Shown here: in pieces, positions 48,578 through 57,765 of the stretch
Layout: every line of letters starts with the position of its first letter
Numbering within the stretch: position 1 is the first letter of the stretch
Origin: Gallionellaceae bacterium
GTDB lineage: Bacteria; Pseudomonadota; Gammaproteobacteria; Burkholderiales; Gallionellaceae
NCBI GenBank assembly: GCA_030823955.1
Contig: JAVBYO010000006.1
Location: forward strand, 70,951 to 134,950
DNA: 64,000 bases
Reading direction: 5' to 3'
The notes under the pieces: model-generated
The model's database searches: none
What the model was told of the DNA's origin: nothing
The model's input: only the letters and a program-made list of their open reading frames with translations
Made by a program: the position numbers and the translations under genes

Positions 48578-49999
48578 ATGAAAAAACTGCTTCTTCCCGC
48601 CCTCTGTTCCCTCGCGTTAACTTGCCACGCCGAAGGATTGCCCGATCTGGGAGATGTCTCGCAAGAGATGATCTCCCCACAGCAGGAGCGCCAGATCGGT
48701 GAACAGACCATGTTCCAGATCCGCGCAGACAAGAGTTATCTCGATGACCCCGAGATCGCAGACTATCTCAACCAACTCGGTGACCTGCTGGTGGTCAATA
48801 GCGGCGAACCGGCTCAGGATTTCGAATTCTTTGCCATCAACGACCAAGCCATCAACGCGTTCGCCATCCCCGGCGGTTTTGTCGGCGTCAACGCCGGACT
48901 GATCCTGCTAGCACAGAACGAATCCGAACTGGCCTCGGTACTCGGCCATGAGATCGCGCACGTCACCCAGCACCACTATGCGCGCATGATCTCCGGACAA
49001 AAATACGACTCGCTCGCCGCGATGGCAGCCGTCGCGGTGGCTATCCTCGCCGCACGCAGCAATCCGCAAGCAGCCACCGCTGCCATCTACGGCGCACAAG
49101 GCGGCGCATTGCAACGCCAGCTCAATTTCACCCGCACTCACGAACTGGAGGCAGACCGCATCGGCCTCACCACGCTGGACAGGTCTGGCTTCGACACCCG
49201 CGCCATGCCGGCCTTCTTCGAGAAACTGCAAAGAGCCACCCGCCTGCAAGAGGGCAACACCCCCACCTATCTGCGCACCCACCCCGTCACCGCAGAGCGT
49301 ATCGCCGATGTGGACAACCGCGTCCAACAACTACCGTTCCACCTTGTGCCGGATAGCCTCAATTTCCAACTGGTACGCGCCAAGCTGACTGCCACGTTAA
49401 AGACACCGGCGGAAGCGATCACCTATTTCAACTCAGCACTGGGCGAACAGAAATTCGGCAACCCGGTGGCGAACCGCTACGGATTAGTGATCGCGCTGTT
49501 GCGCAACCAACAGGTGAAACAGGCGGCACAGGAATTCGTCACCCTGCAAAACCAGGCCTCCGCCAACGCCATGATCACCACGCTAGCCGGCAAGATAAAA
49601 CGATTGAACAGCCCTGGCAAAGACATCGCCGGGTTCTATCACACCGCCACCCGCAACTTTCCCCGGCACCGCGCGCTTATTTATGACTATGCCGAGGTAT
49701 TGCTACAGGATCGACGCTTTGAAGAAGCACTTAAACTGCTCAATGAACAAGTGCTCACCAACGGCAACGACGCCCGCTTATACGAATTACAGGCCAAGAC
49801 CTTTGCCGCACTGGGGCGCAAACAGGAAGAACATCATGCCCTCGCCTACAACTTCATCCTGCGCGGCGACCTGCGCGGCACGATAGAACAACTGGAACTG
49901 GCCAAACGCAGCGGCACGGATTACTACGAACTCTCGACTATAGAAACCGAGCTAAAGCAATTCAGGGAGATCGCAGCGGCGCAACGGAAGAAGAACTAG
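48578..49999 (+). CDS. bepA: Beta-barrel assembly-enhancing protease (M48 with TPRs)
   Basis: A 473-residue periplasmic metalloprotease/chaperone. Signal peptide of about 18 residues; zinc motif HEIAH at about 124-128 (LGHEIAHVTQHH) with the third ligand Glu in the ELEAD segment; C-terminal TPR region (about 290-460). BepA degrades or rescues stalled LptD and other outer-membrane proteins at the BAM complex. No ribosome-binding site is seen before the ATG. The 3' end overlaps the convergent membrane protein gene by 38 bases. Confidence 0.93.
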   Translation: MKKLLLPALCSLALTCHAEGLPDLGDVSQEMISPQQERQIGEQTMFQIRADKSYLDDPEIADYLNQLGDLLVVNSGEPAQDFEFFAINDQAINAFAIPGGFVGVNAGLILLAQNESELASVLGHEIAHVTQHHYARMISGQKYDSLAAMAAVAVAILAARSNPQAATAAIYGAQGGALQRQLNFTRTHELEADRIGLTTLDRSGFDTRAMPAFFEKLQRATRLQEGNTPTYLRTHPVTAERIADVDNRVQQLPFHLVPDSLNFQLVRAKLTATLKTPAEAITYFNSALGEQKFGNPVANRYGLVIALLRNQQVKQAAQEFVTLQNQASANAMITTLAGKIKRLNSPGKDIAGFYHTATRNFPRHRALIYDYAEVLLQDRRFEEALKLLNEQVLTNGNDARLYELQAKTFAALGRKQEEHHALAYNFILRGDLRGTIEQLELAKRSGTDYYELSTIETELKQFREIAAAQRKKN

Positions 50000-51620
50000 C
50001 CTTCTTCGACTGACTCATACTCACAATGGCGCAAGCGATGGACTCTCCCAACTCACAACTCCTCGCCATCTCTTTCATGGCACCAGACTGGTCTCCCATC
50101 GCCTTTAATACGACACCTCTGCTGTAGTGCACCCTGGCATTCGTTGCGCCTAGCTCGATCACCCTGTCTAATTCGGCCAAGGCCTCGTTGTAACGCTTGG
50201 CACCATAATATGCGAAAGCCAGTGCCATATAGACCTGCGGACGAGAGTGATCGATGGATAAAGATTTACGATAATCCGCGATAGCAGAATCCCAATCTTT
50301 CTTCTTGGCTGCATATAACGCACGGTTGTAATAGATACGCTGTGCTCCCAAGCGGTCTTCGCCCTGCAGCAACTTGGCCGCGTCATCCCACAACCGGTAG
50401 TTATCGGCAAACACCCACAAACGATTCCATGCCAGCGGCACCAACAACAGTGCGGCCAATCCACCTGCCAGCATGATCTTTCTATCGGGCAAGAAACTGA
50501 CCAGCACCGCCCACAACAACATCGTTCCCGGCAGCCACAGATAACTGCGGTACAACACAAAGCTCTCCTGCACACGTACAGTCGAAAACTCCGTCATGAA
50601 TAACAGCCACGGATAGATCAAGGCAATACCGAGCAAACCGACCCGCCCTCCTCGCAATAAGCACCACAATGCGAATACACCGTAACTAATAAATGCGAGT
50701 AATCCTAACCAGCTTGTCCAATCCACATAGGACAAGATAAACGGCTCTCTCATGTCTATCGACATCCATGCCGGATTAGGGATGAGCATAAGCAGACAAT
50801 ATTTGAAAAACAACCCGGCTTGAGTAAGAGCGCTCAATAAATGGGGAGCAACGAGCCCACTCAGCATCTCTTGCTGCCCGAACAGGCTGGCCGCATCTGG
50901 CTCGTATGCCACACCTAACAATCCCTTCATGCGCATCATCACCAATAAGGCGACTAGAGCAAAACCAAACCAAGTGGCCCATAAAATTCGAGGCGAAAAT
51001 TGAATACGCGCTCGAATCATCCAAGTCAGCGGCAACAAAATAGCGGGAGCCATAATGCTGTGCTCCTTACTGAAGACAGCAAGGAAATAAGCCGCTACCG
51101 CCAAGGCCATATAGCGTTTTTTGTTCTCCAACAACCCGCGCAGATAGGCTAACTGCATCACCAAGGCAAACATTGTCGCCATCAAGATGCTGCGCTGTAT
51201 CAGATACCCTACTCCATACACCGCAAGCGGGTGACAGGCGAAGACCAAGGCTCCGAACCAAGCCCCCCAATTGGCTAGCCTTGCATTTTCTGCCTTGTTA
51301 ATGAACAAACCAATCCATAACCGCAGCAGCAGCAGCAGCAGCAGTACGCTCATGCCATGTATAAGTAGATTCTGTAGACGAAACACGGGGTCATCTACCG
51401 CAAAGAAAACCGAGGTGAAGCCTAAGGAAACATAGGGAAACCAACGAATGCGAAAATCAAATGGCTCGTCTGCAAAACCCAGCACTCCAGGAAAGAATGG
51501 CAGATCATCGAATACCAAGGGATTATCAAGAAATGGCAGATAAACCAAGAACACCAGCGCTAATAAGAGCAGCCCTTTGAATAAATCGCGAGGGAAGTAC
51601 AGAATAGAAAAAGTATTCAT
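49962..51620 (-). CDS. GT-C-like polytopic membrane protein with C-terminal TPRs
   Basis: A 552-residue protein with about 11-12 membrane helices in the first 420 residues, then three TPR-like repeats (about 430-525) and a Ser/Lys tail. An acidic pair (VFDDLPFF) lies in the first periplasmic loop, as in TMTC/PMT-type GT-C glycosyltransferases that use lipid-linked sugars. It is encoded directly downstream of pilA, a place where many bacteria keep pilin-modifying oligosaccharyltransferases. A pilin glycosyltransferase role is therefore plausible but unproven. ATG at 51620 is preferred to an upstream TTG. A run of seven CAG triplets encodes part of a Leu tract in a membrane helix. Confidence 0.72.
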   Translation of the reverse strand: MNTFSILYFPRDLFKGLLLLALVFLVYLPFLDNPLVFDDLPFFPGVLGFADEPFDFRIRWFPYVSLGFTSVFFAVDDPVFRLQNLLIHGMSVLLLLLLLRLWIGLFINKAENARLANWGAWFGALVFACHPLAVYGVGYLIQRSILMATMFALVMQLAYLRGLLENKKRYMALAVAAYFLAVFSKEHSIMAPAILLPLTWMIRARIQFSPRILWATWFGFALVALLVMMRMKGLLGVAYEPDAASLFGQQEMLSGLVAPHLLSALTQAGLFFKYCLLMLIPNPAWMSIDMREPFILSYVDWTSWLGLLAFISYGVFALWCLLRGGRVGLLGIALIYPWLLFMTEFSTVRVQESFVLYRSYLWLPGTMLLWAVLVSFLPDRKIMLAGGLAALLLVPLAWNRLWVFADNYRLWDDAAKLLQGEDRLGAQRIYYNRALYAAKKKDWDSAIADYRKSLSIDHSRPQVYMALAFAYYGAKRYNEALAELDRVIELGATNARVHYSRGVVLKAMGDQSGAMKEMARSCELGESIACAIVSMSQSKKASSSSVAPLRSP

Positions 51621-51650
51621 AGTCTCGAGCAAGCCATCACTCTACAGAAA

Positions 51651-51680
51651 TGCAAAACCCCTCCGAAGAGGGGTTTTGCA
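51651..51680. terminator. Terminator downstream of pilA
   Basis: A perfect 13-bp stem (TGCAAAACCCCTC / GAGGGGTTTTGCA). On the minus strand the loop is UUCG closed by C-G, the very stable tetraloop; the GTTTT lies inside the stem. It separates pilA from the GT-C-like gene and probably gives high pilA and low downstream expression. Confidence 0.75.
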
Positions 51681-51702
51681 TATTCAACAGCTACCAATTT
51701 AA

Positions 51703-52146
51703 TTAGCAAGTGAAGTATTTCTTCAGGATAGTATCTGTGCTGGTGCAGGTATTAGTCCAAGACATGGCCGACTGCCCTGCAGTTGTGCTTGGTGTCATAG
51801 TAATGGTCGTTGTATCGATACCAGTCTTGATGTTCTGCAGCGTAACAACGAGTGCACCGGTAGTAGCAGTCTGTGAGATAGAGGCAACTTCAGTGCCCAA
51901 AGTCGGGCCAGTAGAAGGCAATCCAATGGTAGTCCATGCATCTGCGGTTGTTGGCATGGAGCCTTGCTCTTGGTAGTACATTGCAACGGCCAATTTAACT
52001 GGATCAACGGATGCGGATACTTTGGACAGTTTGGCCTTGACGATGTAGTCCTGGTAAGCAGGAATCGCTACCGCAGCCAAGATACCAATGATCGCTACAA
52101 CGATCATCAATTCGATCAGGGTAAAACCTTTTTGTACTTGTTTCAT
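51703..52146 (-). CDS. pilA: Type IV major pilin
   Basis: A 147-residue prepilin. The short leader MKQVQKG is cleaved before Phe ([20 protein letters not shown]), with the essential Glu at mature position 5, then the hydrophobic spine helix. The globular domain is Thr/Ser-rich. Two Cys near the end ([16 protein letters not shown]) would form a very short C-terminal disulphide loop. Excellent AAGGAG site, sigma-54 promoter upstream and a strong terminator downstream. ATG at 52146. Confidence 0.96.
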   Translation of the reverse strand: MKQVQKGFTLIELMIVVAIIGILAAVAIPAYQDYIVKAKLSKVSASVDPVKLAVAMYYQEQGSMPTTADAWTTIGLPSTGPTLGTEVASISQTATTGALVVTLQNIKTGIDTTTITMTPSTTAGQSAMSWTNTCTSTDTILKKYFTC

Positions 52147-52199
52147 GTTGAGGCTCCTTTGATGTTGATAGGTACACACGAGGTGTGCGGCGGAATATA

Positions 52200-52215
52200 T
52201 GCAGGATGCGTGCCA
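52200..52215 (-). promoter_or_regulatory. Sigma-54 (RpoN) promoter of pilA
   Basis: On the minus strand TGGCACG-CATC-CTGCA matches the -24/-12 consensus TGGCACG-N4-TTGCA at all but one position, with exact spacing. It gives a leader of roughly 40 bases before pilA. PilA genes are commonly driven by RpoN with PilR; those regulators are not in the window. Confidence 0.85.
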
Positions 52216-52369
52216 AGCTCACCAGTAGATTACATTGACACTAAAATCATGCAACTCCTTTACATAAGCGGCCAAAGCGACGGATCAAGGTGATTTTTGG
52301 GATGCCCCGTGAACAGCATCCACGCCGAGGTGCGATTTCCGTCAACCGAAGTGACGATTTTCGTCACTT

Positions 52370-53566
52370 TCAGGCCAGCGTCACCCGCCCGAACTTGCGT
52401 TTGCCGACCTGAGCGACAACAACCTCTCCCGCTTTGAGCTGCAAGGCTTTGTCGCTGACTTTTTCACCATCCAGCTTCACGCCCCCTTGCTCGATCATGC
52501 GCAATGCCTCGGAGGTGCTGGCCACCAGATTGGCCTGTTTCAGCAACTGGGCGATGCCGATGCTGCCATCGACACAGGCAACCGTGATCTCCGACATATC
52601 GTCCGGCAACACGCCTTTCTGGAAACGCGCTTCAAATTCAGCCAGCGCGTCTTCGGCAGCCTTTTGCGCATGAAAACGGGCTACGATCTCCTGTGCCAGC
52701 AGCACTTTGATATCGCGCGGGTTGCGCCCGTTCGCCACCTCTTCTTTGAAATTGGTGATCTGCGCCAAGCTGCGGAAAGACAACAACTCAAAGTAGCGCC
52801 ACATCAAGTCATCGGAGACGGACATCAACTTGCCGAACATCTCGGTCGGGGTGTCGGTGATGCCGACGTAGTTGCCCAGCGACTTGGACATCTTGTTGAT
52901 GCCGTCCAGACCTTCCAGCAACGGCATGGTGAGCACGCACTGTTGCGGCTGACCGTGATGTTTTTGCAGCTCGCGCCCCATCAATAGGTTGAATTTCTGG
53001 TCGGTGCCGCCGAGTTCGATGTCGGCCTTGAGCGCGACGGAGTCGTAGCCCTGCACCAGCGGGTAGATGAATTCGTGGATAGCGATAGGCTGGTTGTTCT
53101 TGTAACGCTTGGAGAAATCGTCGCGTTCCAGCATCTGCGCCACAGTGTGGGTAGCCGCCAGACGAATCAGATCGACCGCGCTGAACTTGTCCATCCAGGT
53201 GGAATTGAACACGACTTCGGTCTTGGCCGGGTCGAGTACCTTAAACACCTGTTCTTTATAACTCTGCGCATTGGCAAGCACCTGCTCACGGGTCAGAGGC
53301 GGACGGGTGGCGTTCTTGCCGGTGGGGTCGCCGATCATGCCGGTGAAATCGCCGATCAGGAATAAGGCGTGGTGGCCGAGATCCTGCAACTGGCGCATCT
53401 TGTTAAGCAGCACGGTATGCCCCAAGTGCAGATCGGGCGCGGTGGGGTCGAATCCGGCTTTGATACGCAACGGACGATTTTGCGCAAGCTTCTGTTTCAA
53501 TTCGTGTTCCAGCAGCAGCTCATCCGCGCCGCGCTTGATGATGTCCAAGGTGTTTTGCTGTGTCAT
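52370..53566 (-). CDS. tyrS: Tyrosyl-tRNA synthetase
   Basis: A 398-residue class I synthetase. Start [22 protein letters not shown] motif as HLGH, KMSKS intact, C-terminal S4 RNA-binding domain (about 335-395; [15 protein letters not shown]). The ATG at 53566 gives the family N-terminus; the longer open frame upstream is not supported. It is divergent from the M23 peptidase gene, with 204 bases between, where I see no clear promoter pair. Confidence 0.96.
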   Translation of the reverse strand: MTQQNTLDIIKRGADELLLEHELKQKLAQNRPLRIKAGFDPTAPDLHLGHTVLLNKMRQLQDLGHHALFLIGDFTGMIGDPTGKNATRPPLTREQVLANAQSYKEQVFKVLDPAKTEVVFNSTWMDKFSAVDLIRLAATHTVAQMLERDDFSKRYKNNQPIAIHEFIYPLVQGYDSVALKADIELGGTDQKFNLLMGRELQKHHGQPQQCVLTMPLLEGLDGINKMSKSLGNYVGITDTPTEMFGKLMSVSDDLMWRYFELLSFRSLAQITNFKEEVANGRNPRDIKVLLAQEIVARFHAQKAAEDALAEFEARFQKGVLPDDMSEITVACVDGSIGIAQLLKQANLVASTSEALRMIEQGGVKLDGEKVSDKALQLKAGEVVVAQVGKRKFGRVTLA

Positions 53567-53770
53567 ATCCAAAAGTTCAAGTTGATTAGAACATCCTCCG
53601 CCACTCGTCCGGCGTTTTCTGCCGCTTGTCGCTCTTGAAGCGCCGTTTAGTCCAAGTGCTTGAAATTCCCCGGCGGATTTTGAGGCCATGCCGCTTTCTG
53701 TTAAAGTGGCGGCCATTTCGACGAAGCGACATCTCGTCAAGCCGATAATCTGCTGCCTTGGGAGGCGCGA

Positions 53771-55069
53771 ATGTTACCGCAAAACACTTTGTTACACGCG
53801 CACAAAATGAAGCTGCGCTGGTTTGTCACCTTGTCCACCCTGCCTTTGCTGGGTGTCGTGACCGCTTTCGGTATCATGCCGCAAACAGCATTCAATGCCT
53901 CCGCACAAAAGACCATCGTGGAAGAGATCAGCCTGCCGCTGGTGGCCGAATCGTCCGCCACGACCGCCACGTTCTGGCGCAATGAGCGGGTGCAACGCGG
54001 GGATACCGTAGCCGAACTGTTGCGCCGCCTGAACGTTGAAGATGCCGCAGCAACCAATTATCTGCTCAAAGACCGTGCCGCCGAGCCCCTGCGCCAATTG
54101 AGCGTGGGTAAAGAAGTGCAGTCAGAGATCGCCGCCGATGGCAGCTTGCTGGCATTGCGTTTCCTCGGCAACAGCGGCAATCAGATCGTGATCGAAAAGG
54201 CCGGTAACGGCTATGCGACCAATTCGCTACCGGTTCAGCTCGAGCAACGGGTGTTCATGCGCACCGGCGAGATCAAATCCACCCTGTACGCGGCGACCGA
54301 TGCGGCCGGATTGACCGATCCCGTAGCAAACCAGATGGCAGAGATCTTCGGCGGCGATATCGACTTTCACCGTGACCTGCGCAAAGGCGACAAATTCACG
54401 GTCATCTATGAGATGACTTATAGCAACGGCGAAGCGGTGCGTTCCGGCCGCATCCTTGCCGCCGAGTTCATCAATCAGGGTCACGCCTACCGCGCGTTCT
54501 ATTATCAAACCAGCGATACGACCGGCGATTATTTCACTCCGGAAGGCAAGAGTACGCACAAGGCCTTCCTGCGTTCGCCCATCGAATTTTCCCGTGTCAG
54601 TTCCGGCTTCAGCTCATCCCGTTTCCATCCAGTGCTGAACAAATGGCGCGCCCACAAAGGGGTGGACTATGCCGCACCGACTGGCACCAAAGTCAAAGTC
54701 ACTGCGGATGGCGTGATTGCCTTCGTCGGCCAAAAGGGCGGCTACGGTAATGTGGTGACGGTCAATCATCAAGGGCGCTACACCACGGTTTACGGGCACC
54801 TGTCGCGTTTTGCCACCGGCCTGCACCGTGGACAACGCGTCAGCCAGGGCGAGATCGTCGGTAATGTCGGCATGACCGGCCTAGCCAGCGGCCCGCATTT
54901 ACATTACGAATTCAAGATCGACGGTACGCAACGTGACCCCTTGCGCGTCGCACTGCCCGATGCCGCCCCGATCAGCGCGGCACAACGCTCCGCCTTTCTG
55001 GAAGCGACGCTCGACCTGAACGAACGCCTGGCCATGTTGCGCAACGCCCGCTTGGCCAAACTGGATTGA
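53771..55069 (+). CDS. M23 family murein DD-endopeptidase
   Basis: A 432-residue cell-wall enzyme with an N-terminal hydrophobic anchor (about 15-38), a LysM/OapA-like and Csd3-type linker region, and a C-terminal LytM domain (about 280-385). Zinc ligands are in [11 protein letters not shown] (H-x3-D) and GPHLHYEF (H-x-H). It cleaves peptide cross-links to allow wall growth (MepM-like). GGGAGG precedes the ATG. anmK follows ten bases later, joining wall turnover with muropeptide recycling. Confidence 0.92.
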   Translation: MLPQNTLLHAHKMKLRWFVTLSTLPLLGVVTAFGIMPQTAFNASAQKTIVEEISLPLVAESSATTATFWRNERVQRGDTVAELLRRLNVEDAAATNYLLKDRAAEPLRQLSVGKEVQSEIAADGSLLALRFLGNSGNQIVIEKAGNGYATNSLPVQLEQRVFMRTGEIKSTLYAATDAAGLTDPVANQMAEIFGGDIDFHRDLRKGDKFTVIYEMTYSNGEAVRSGRILAAEFINQGHAYRAFYYQTSDTTGDYFTPEGKSTHKAFLRSPIEFSRVSSGFSSSRFHPVLNKWRAHKGVDYAAPTGTKVKVTADGVIAFVGQKGGYGNVVTVNHQGRYTTVYGHLSRFATGLHRGQRVSQGEIVGNVGMTGLASGPHLHYEFKIDGTQRDPLRVALPDAAPISAAQRSAFLEATLDLNERLAMLRNARLAKLD

Positions 55070-55079
55070 TTCGCCTCAG

Positions 55080-56177
55080 GTGAACCGTCCGGAGCTTTAT
55101 ATCGGCATCATGTCCGGCACCAGCCTGGACGGCATCGATACCGCACTGGTCGATCTATCGGGCGATACTCCTGCGCTGCTTGCCTCCCACTATCAGGCGT
55201 ATCCACCGGGCATCAAAGACGCGTTACTGGCACTGCATCACCCTGCACCGAACGAACTCCACCAGTCACAGCTTATCTCCAACGAATTGGCGCGCGCATA
55301 CGCTGAAGCGACCCATGCCCTGCTCAAAGGAGCCGGAGTACAGGCGGATCAGGTACAAGCCATCGGCTGCCACGGCCAGACCGTGCGCCATCGACCGGAA
55401 CATGGCTACACCATACAACTCAACAATGCCGCATTATTGGCGGAGCTGACGCATATCCATGTGGTGAGCGATTTCCGCAGCCGCGACATCGCCGCCGGGG
55501 GTCAAGGCGCCCCGCTGGTACCCGCTTTCCATGCCCTGGCGTTGCGCCACGCGACTACCCATCGTGCCATCCTCAACATTGGCGGCATCGCCAATTTGAC
55601 CGATCTTCCAGCTACCGACAAGGTGAGCGGTTTCGACACGGGGCCTGGCAATCTGCTGATGGATGCCTGGATCGGCAAACATCTCGATCTCCCTTATGAC
55701 AAAGACGGCGCTTGGGCCGCCAGCGGCAAGGTGATTCCAGCATTGTTGGCGCGCCTGCTGGCAGAACCGTTTTTCACGATGGCACCGCCCAAAAGCACAG
55801 GTCGTGACCTGTTCAACGTCGCCTGGCTGGAAAGACTGTTGCACGGAAACGAATCAGCCGCCGATGTGCAAGCGACCCTGCTCGCACTCACCGTCACCAG
55901 CATCGCGGATGCCGTAAAACGTTTCTGCCCCGGCACCAAAGAGCTCTATCTGTGCGGCGGGGGCGCGCACAATGGGACACTCGCCGCCCATCTGCAACAG
56001 GCGCTGCCGCGATGCCATATCCAGAAGACCGAAGCACTAGGGATCGCCGCCGACTGGATGGAGGCGATTGCCTTCGCCTGGCTGGCACAACAGACCCTGC
56101 ACCTGCGCCCGGCCAATCTGCCTGTCGTCACCGGAGCAAAACACCCCTGCGTGCTGGGCGCGATCTATCCGGCCTGA
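55080..56177 (+). CDS. anmK: Anhydro-N-acetylmuramic acid kinase
   Basis: A 365-residue sugar kinase of peptidoglycan recycling, converting 1,6-anhydroMurNAc to MurNAc-6-phosphate. Signatures: GIMSGTSLDGIDTALVD at the N-terminus (ATP loop), GCHGQTVRH with the catalytic region, and FDTGPGNLLMDAW. Start is GTG at 55080. Convergent with erpA. Confidence 0.96.
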   Translation: MNRPELYIGIMSGTSLDGIDTALVDLSGDTPALLASHYQAYPPGIKDALLALHHPAPNELHQSQLISNELARAYAEATHALLKGAGVQADQVQAIGCHGQTVRHRPEHGYTIQLNNAALLAELTHIHVVSDFRSRDIAAGGQGAPLVPAFHALALRHATTHRAILNIGGIANLTDLPATDKVSGFDTGPGNLLMDAWIGKHLDLPYDKDGAWAASGKVIPALLARLLAEPFFTMAPPKSTGRDLFNVAWLERLLHGNESAADVQATLLALTVTSIADAVKRFCPGTKELYLCGGGAHNGTLAAHLQQALPRCHIQKTEALGIAADWMEAIAFAWLAQQTLHLRPANLPVVTGAKHPCVLGAIYPA

Positions 56178-56185
56178 ACAAAGCA

Positions 56186-56208
56186 AACGGGGCGCAGCGC
56201 GCCCCGTT
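56186..56208. terminator. Bidirectional hairpin terminator between anmK and erpA
   Basis: A 10-bp perfect stem (AACGGGGCGC / GCGCCCCGTT) with a 3-nt loop, between convergent genes. The T tract is modest on both sides (GTTCCTTG; GTTTGCTTTG). Confidence 0.65.
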
Positions 56209-56230
56209 CCTTGCAACATCCCGCCCTGCC

Positions 56231-56581
56231 TTACGCCGAGAACGACGAACCGCACCCGCAGGTGGTGGTGGCATTCGGATTCTTGATGACGAACTGCGAG
56301 CCTTCCAGTCCCTCGGTGTAATCGATCTCCGCACCGACCAGATACTGGAAGCTCATCGGGTCGATCAGGAGCTGTACGCCGTTCTTGCTCATCACCGTGT
56401 CGTCTTCGTTGGTCACCTCATCGAAAGTGAAGCCGTATTGGAAACCGGAACAGCCGCCGCCGCTAACGAACACGCGCAGCTTCAGTTCGGTATTGCCCTC
56501 TTCCTCTATCAACTGCTTCACCTTGTTCGCCGCGTTGTCGGTGAACAGCAACGGGTCTTGCATATCAGCCACTGTATTCAT
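56231..56581 (-). CDS. erpA: Iron-sulphur cluster insertion protein ErpA
   Basis: A 116-residue A-type carrier. The three cluster Cys are seen in [11 protein letters not shown] and the C-terminal TTCGCGSSF. It delivers Fe-S clusters to apoproteins. Last gene of argC-DUF6776-bactofilin-erpA on the minus strand, a conserved neighbourhood in betaproteobacteria. Confidence 0.95.
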   Translation of the reverse strand: MNTVADMQDPLLFTDNAANKVKQLIEEEGNTELKLRVFVSGGGCSGFQYGFTFDEVTNEDDTVMSKNGVQLLIDPMSFQYLVGAEIDYTEGLEGSQFVIKNPNATTTCGCGSSFSA

Positions 56582-56600
56582 TTTTTACTCCTCAAGAATT

Positions 56601-57008
56601 TTATGATTCTGCACCGCTCAATTTCAGAGTCACCACTTTATCAGCGGCCTCCGCCAAATGGATCAGCTTGCCCTCGACGATCGCCCCCAATTGGATCTCC
56701 AATGTCTTGTAATGCACGTCGCCAACAAGTTTGGCCTTGCTCTGCAACTCCAGATATTCTGATGCCCGCACCGGCCCTGTCACGACACCGTTTGCCACCA
56801 GATGGGTCACACTGATCTCGCCATCCACCCGCGCATGCTCACTCAACACCAGCGTGCTCTGTTTGCCTGGATCGGCGATGACGTTGCCATCGATCTGTCC
56901 GTCCACCCGCAATCCCCCGCTGAACAGCAAATCTCCTTTTACTCTGGTCCCTGCGCCAATCAAAGAATCGATACGATTCTGCGGCTTACTCGGTCGGCTA
57001 CCAAACAT
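56601..57008 (-). CDS. Bactofilin (polymer-forming cytoskeletal protein)
   Basis: A 135-residue bactofilin: a central beta-helix domain (about 20-115) with regular hydrophobic and Gly spacing (GTRVKGDLLFSGGLRVDG, IDGNVIADPG), flanked by short tails. Bactofilins polymerise without nucleotide at the membrane and often scaffold wall enzymes such as M23 peptidases; one is encoded 1.5 kb away. Confidence 0.92.
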   Translation of the reverse strand: MFGSRPSKPQNRIDSLIGAGTRVKGDLLFSGGLRVDGQIDGNVIADPGKQSTLVLSEHARVDGEISVTHLVANGVVTGPVRASEYLELQSKAKLVGDVHYKTLEIQLGAIVEGKLIHLAEAADKVVTLKLSGAES

Positions 57009-57019
57009 CCTGTTCTCCC

Positions 57020-57763
57020 TTAATTCAGCGCGATAGTCTGTTTGACTTTGGGGACTTGCGCCCCCTTCTCGAACACCCTGACCTGGACACTTTCAACCCG
57101 CATCTCCGGGGGCACCTTAAAGACCCAGTCCACACGCTGATAATATTTGAAATTCAGCTGATGCGCCGCGATATCGGGCGAGTCTTCCTGCGGGAATTGT
57201 ATCACTACTTTTTTGCCGTCCAACTCGCCATCTACCAGCAATTGCAGATTCCCCTGAAACTCTTTTCCGCGCCGCTGGATATTTTGTACCAACAATAAGC
57301 GACAGTGATATTCACCCGGCAAAGCATCCGGCTCGACTTTCAGACGATGTATGCTCAGATCCGCCTCCTTCCCTGCCGTCAACGGCAGGTTCTGGAAGAA
57401 CGACAGATCATCCTGCAGGCGAGCATTCTCCTCGTTCAGGCTCTTTACCTGAACGGCGGTCTCCAGCATCGCCGAGCGATCGATCTGCGCCTGGCGCTCG
57501 TCGGAAGCGAGCTTCGTTGCCATCTTGGCATTTTCCGCCTCAAGATAGGCCACGCGCTCACGCAACTCTTCCAATTCCTTTTCTGCCAAACCTCGATGGA
57601 AACCGGCCAGCTCCAGCCCCGAATCGTAAGCCCACCATACCATGCTCCCAGCCGCCACGATGAACGGAACCATGATCGCCCAGCGCACATACCAGGGTAC
57701 ATGCGGACGCACCGACAAGCGCGGCGCGGAGATGCTGAACTTTCGCCTGAATTTCCTGATCAT
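57020..57763 (-). CDS. DUF6776-type membrane protein with coiled coil
   Basis: A 247-residue protein: a basic cytoplasmic N-terminus (RKFRRKF), one membrane helix (about 26-48), a coiled coil (about 55-125; KELEELRERVAYLEAENAKM), and a beta-rich C-terminal domain. The position between argC and a bactofilin gene suggests a periplasmic partner linking the bactofilin to the envelope (inference). It begins two bases after the argC stop. Confidence 0.8.
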   Translation of the reverse strand: MIRKFRRKFSISAPRLSVRPHVPWYVRWAIMVPFIVAAGSMVWWAYDSGLELAGFHRGLAEKELEELRERVAYLEAENAKMATKLASDERQAQIDRSAMLETAVQVKSLNEENARLQDDLSFFQNLPLTAGKEADLSIHRLKVEPDALPGEYHCRLLLVQNIQRRGKEFQGNLQLLVDGELDGKKVVIQFPQEDSPDIAAHQLNFKYYQRVDWVFKVPPEMRVESVQVRVFEKGAQVPKVKQTIALN

Positions 57764-57765
57764 GC

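Noticed and set aside
53567-53770. Promoter for the M23 peptidase gene (GATAAT near 53742)
   Set aside because: The -10-like hexamer has no -35 at a spacing of 15-19 bases, so I do not list it.
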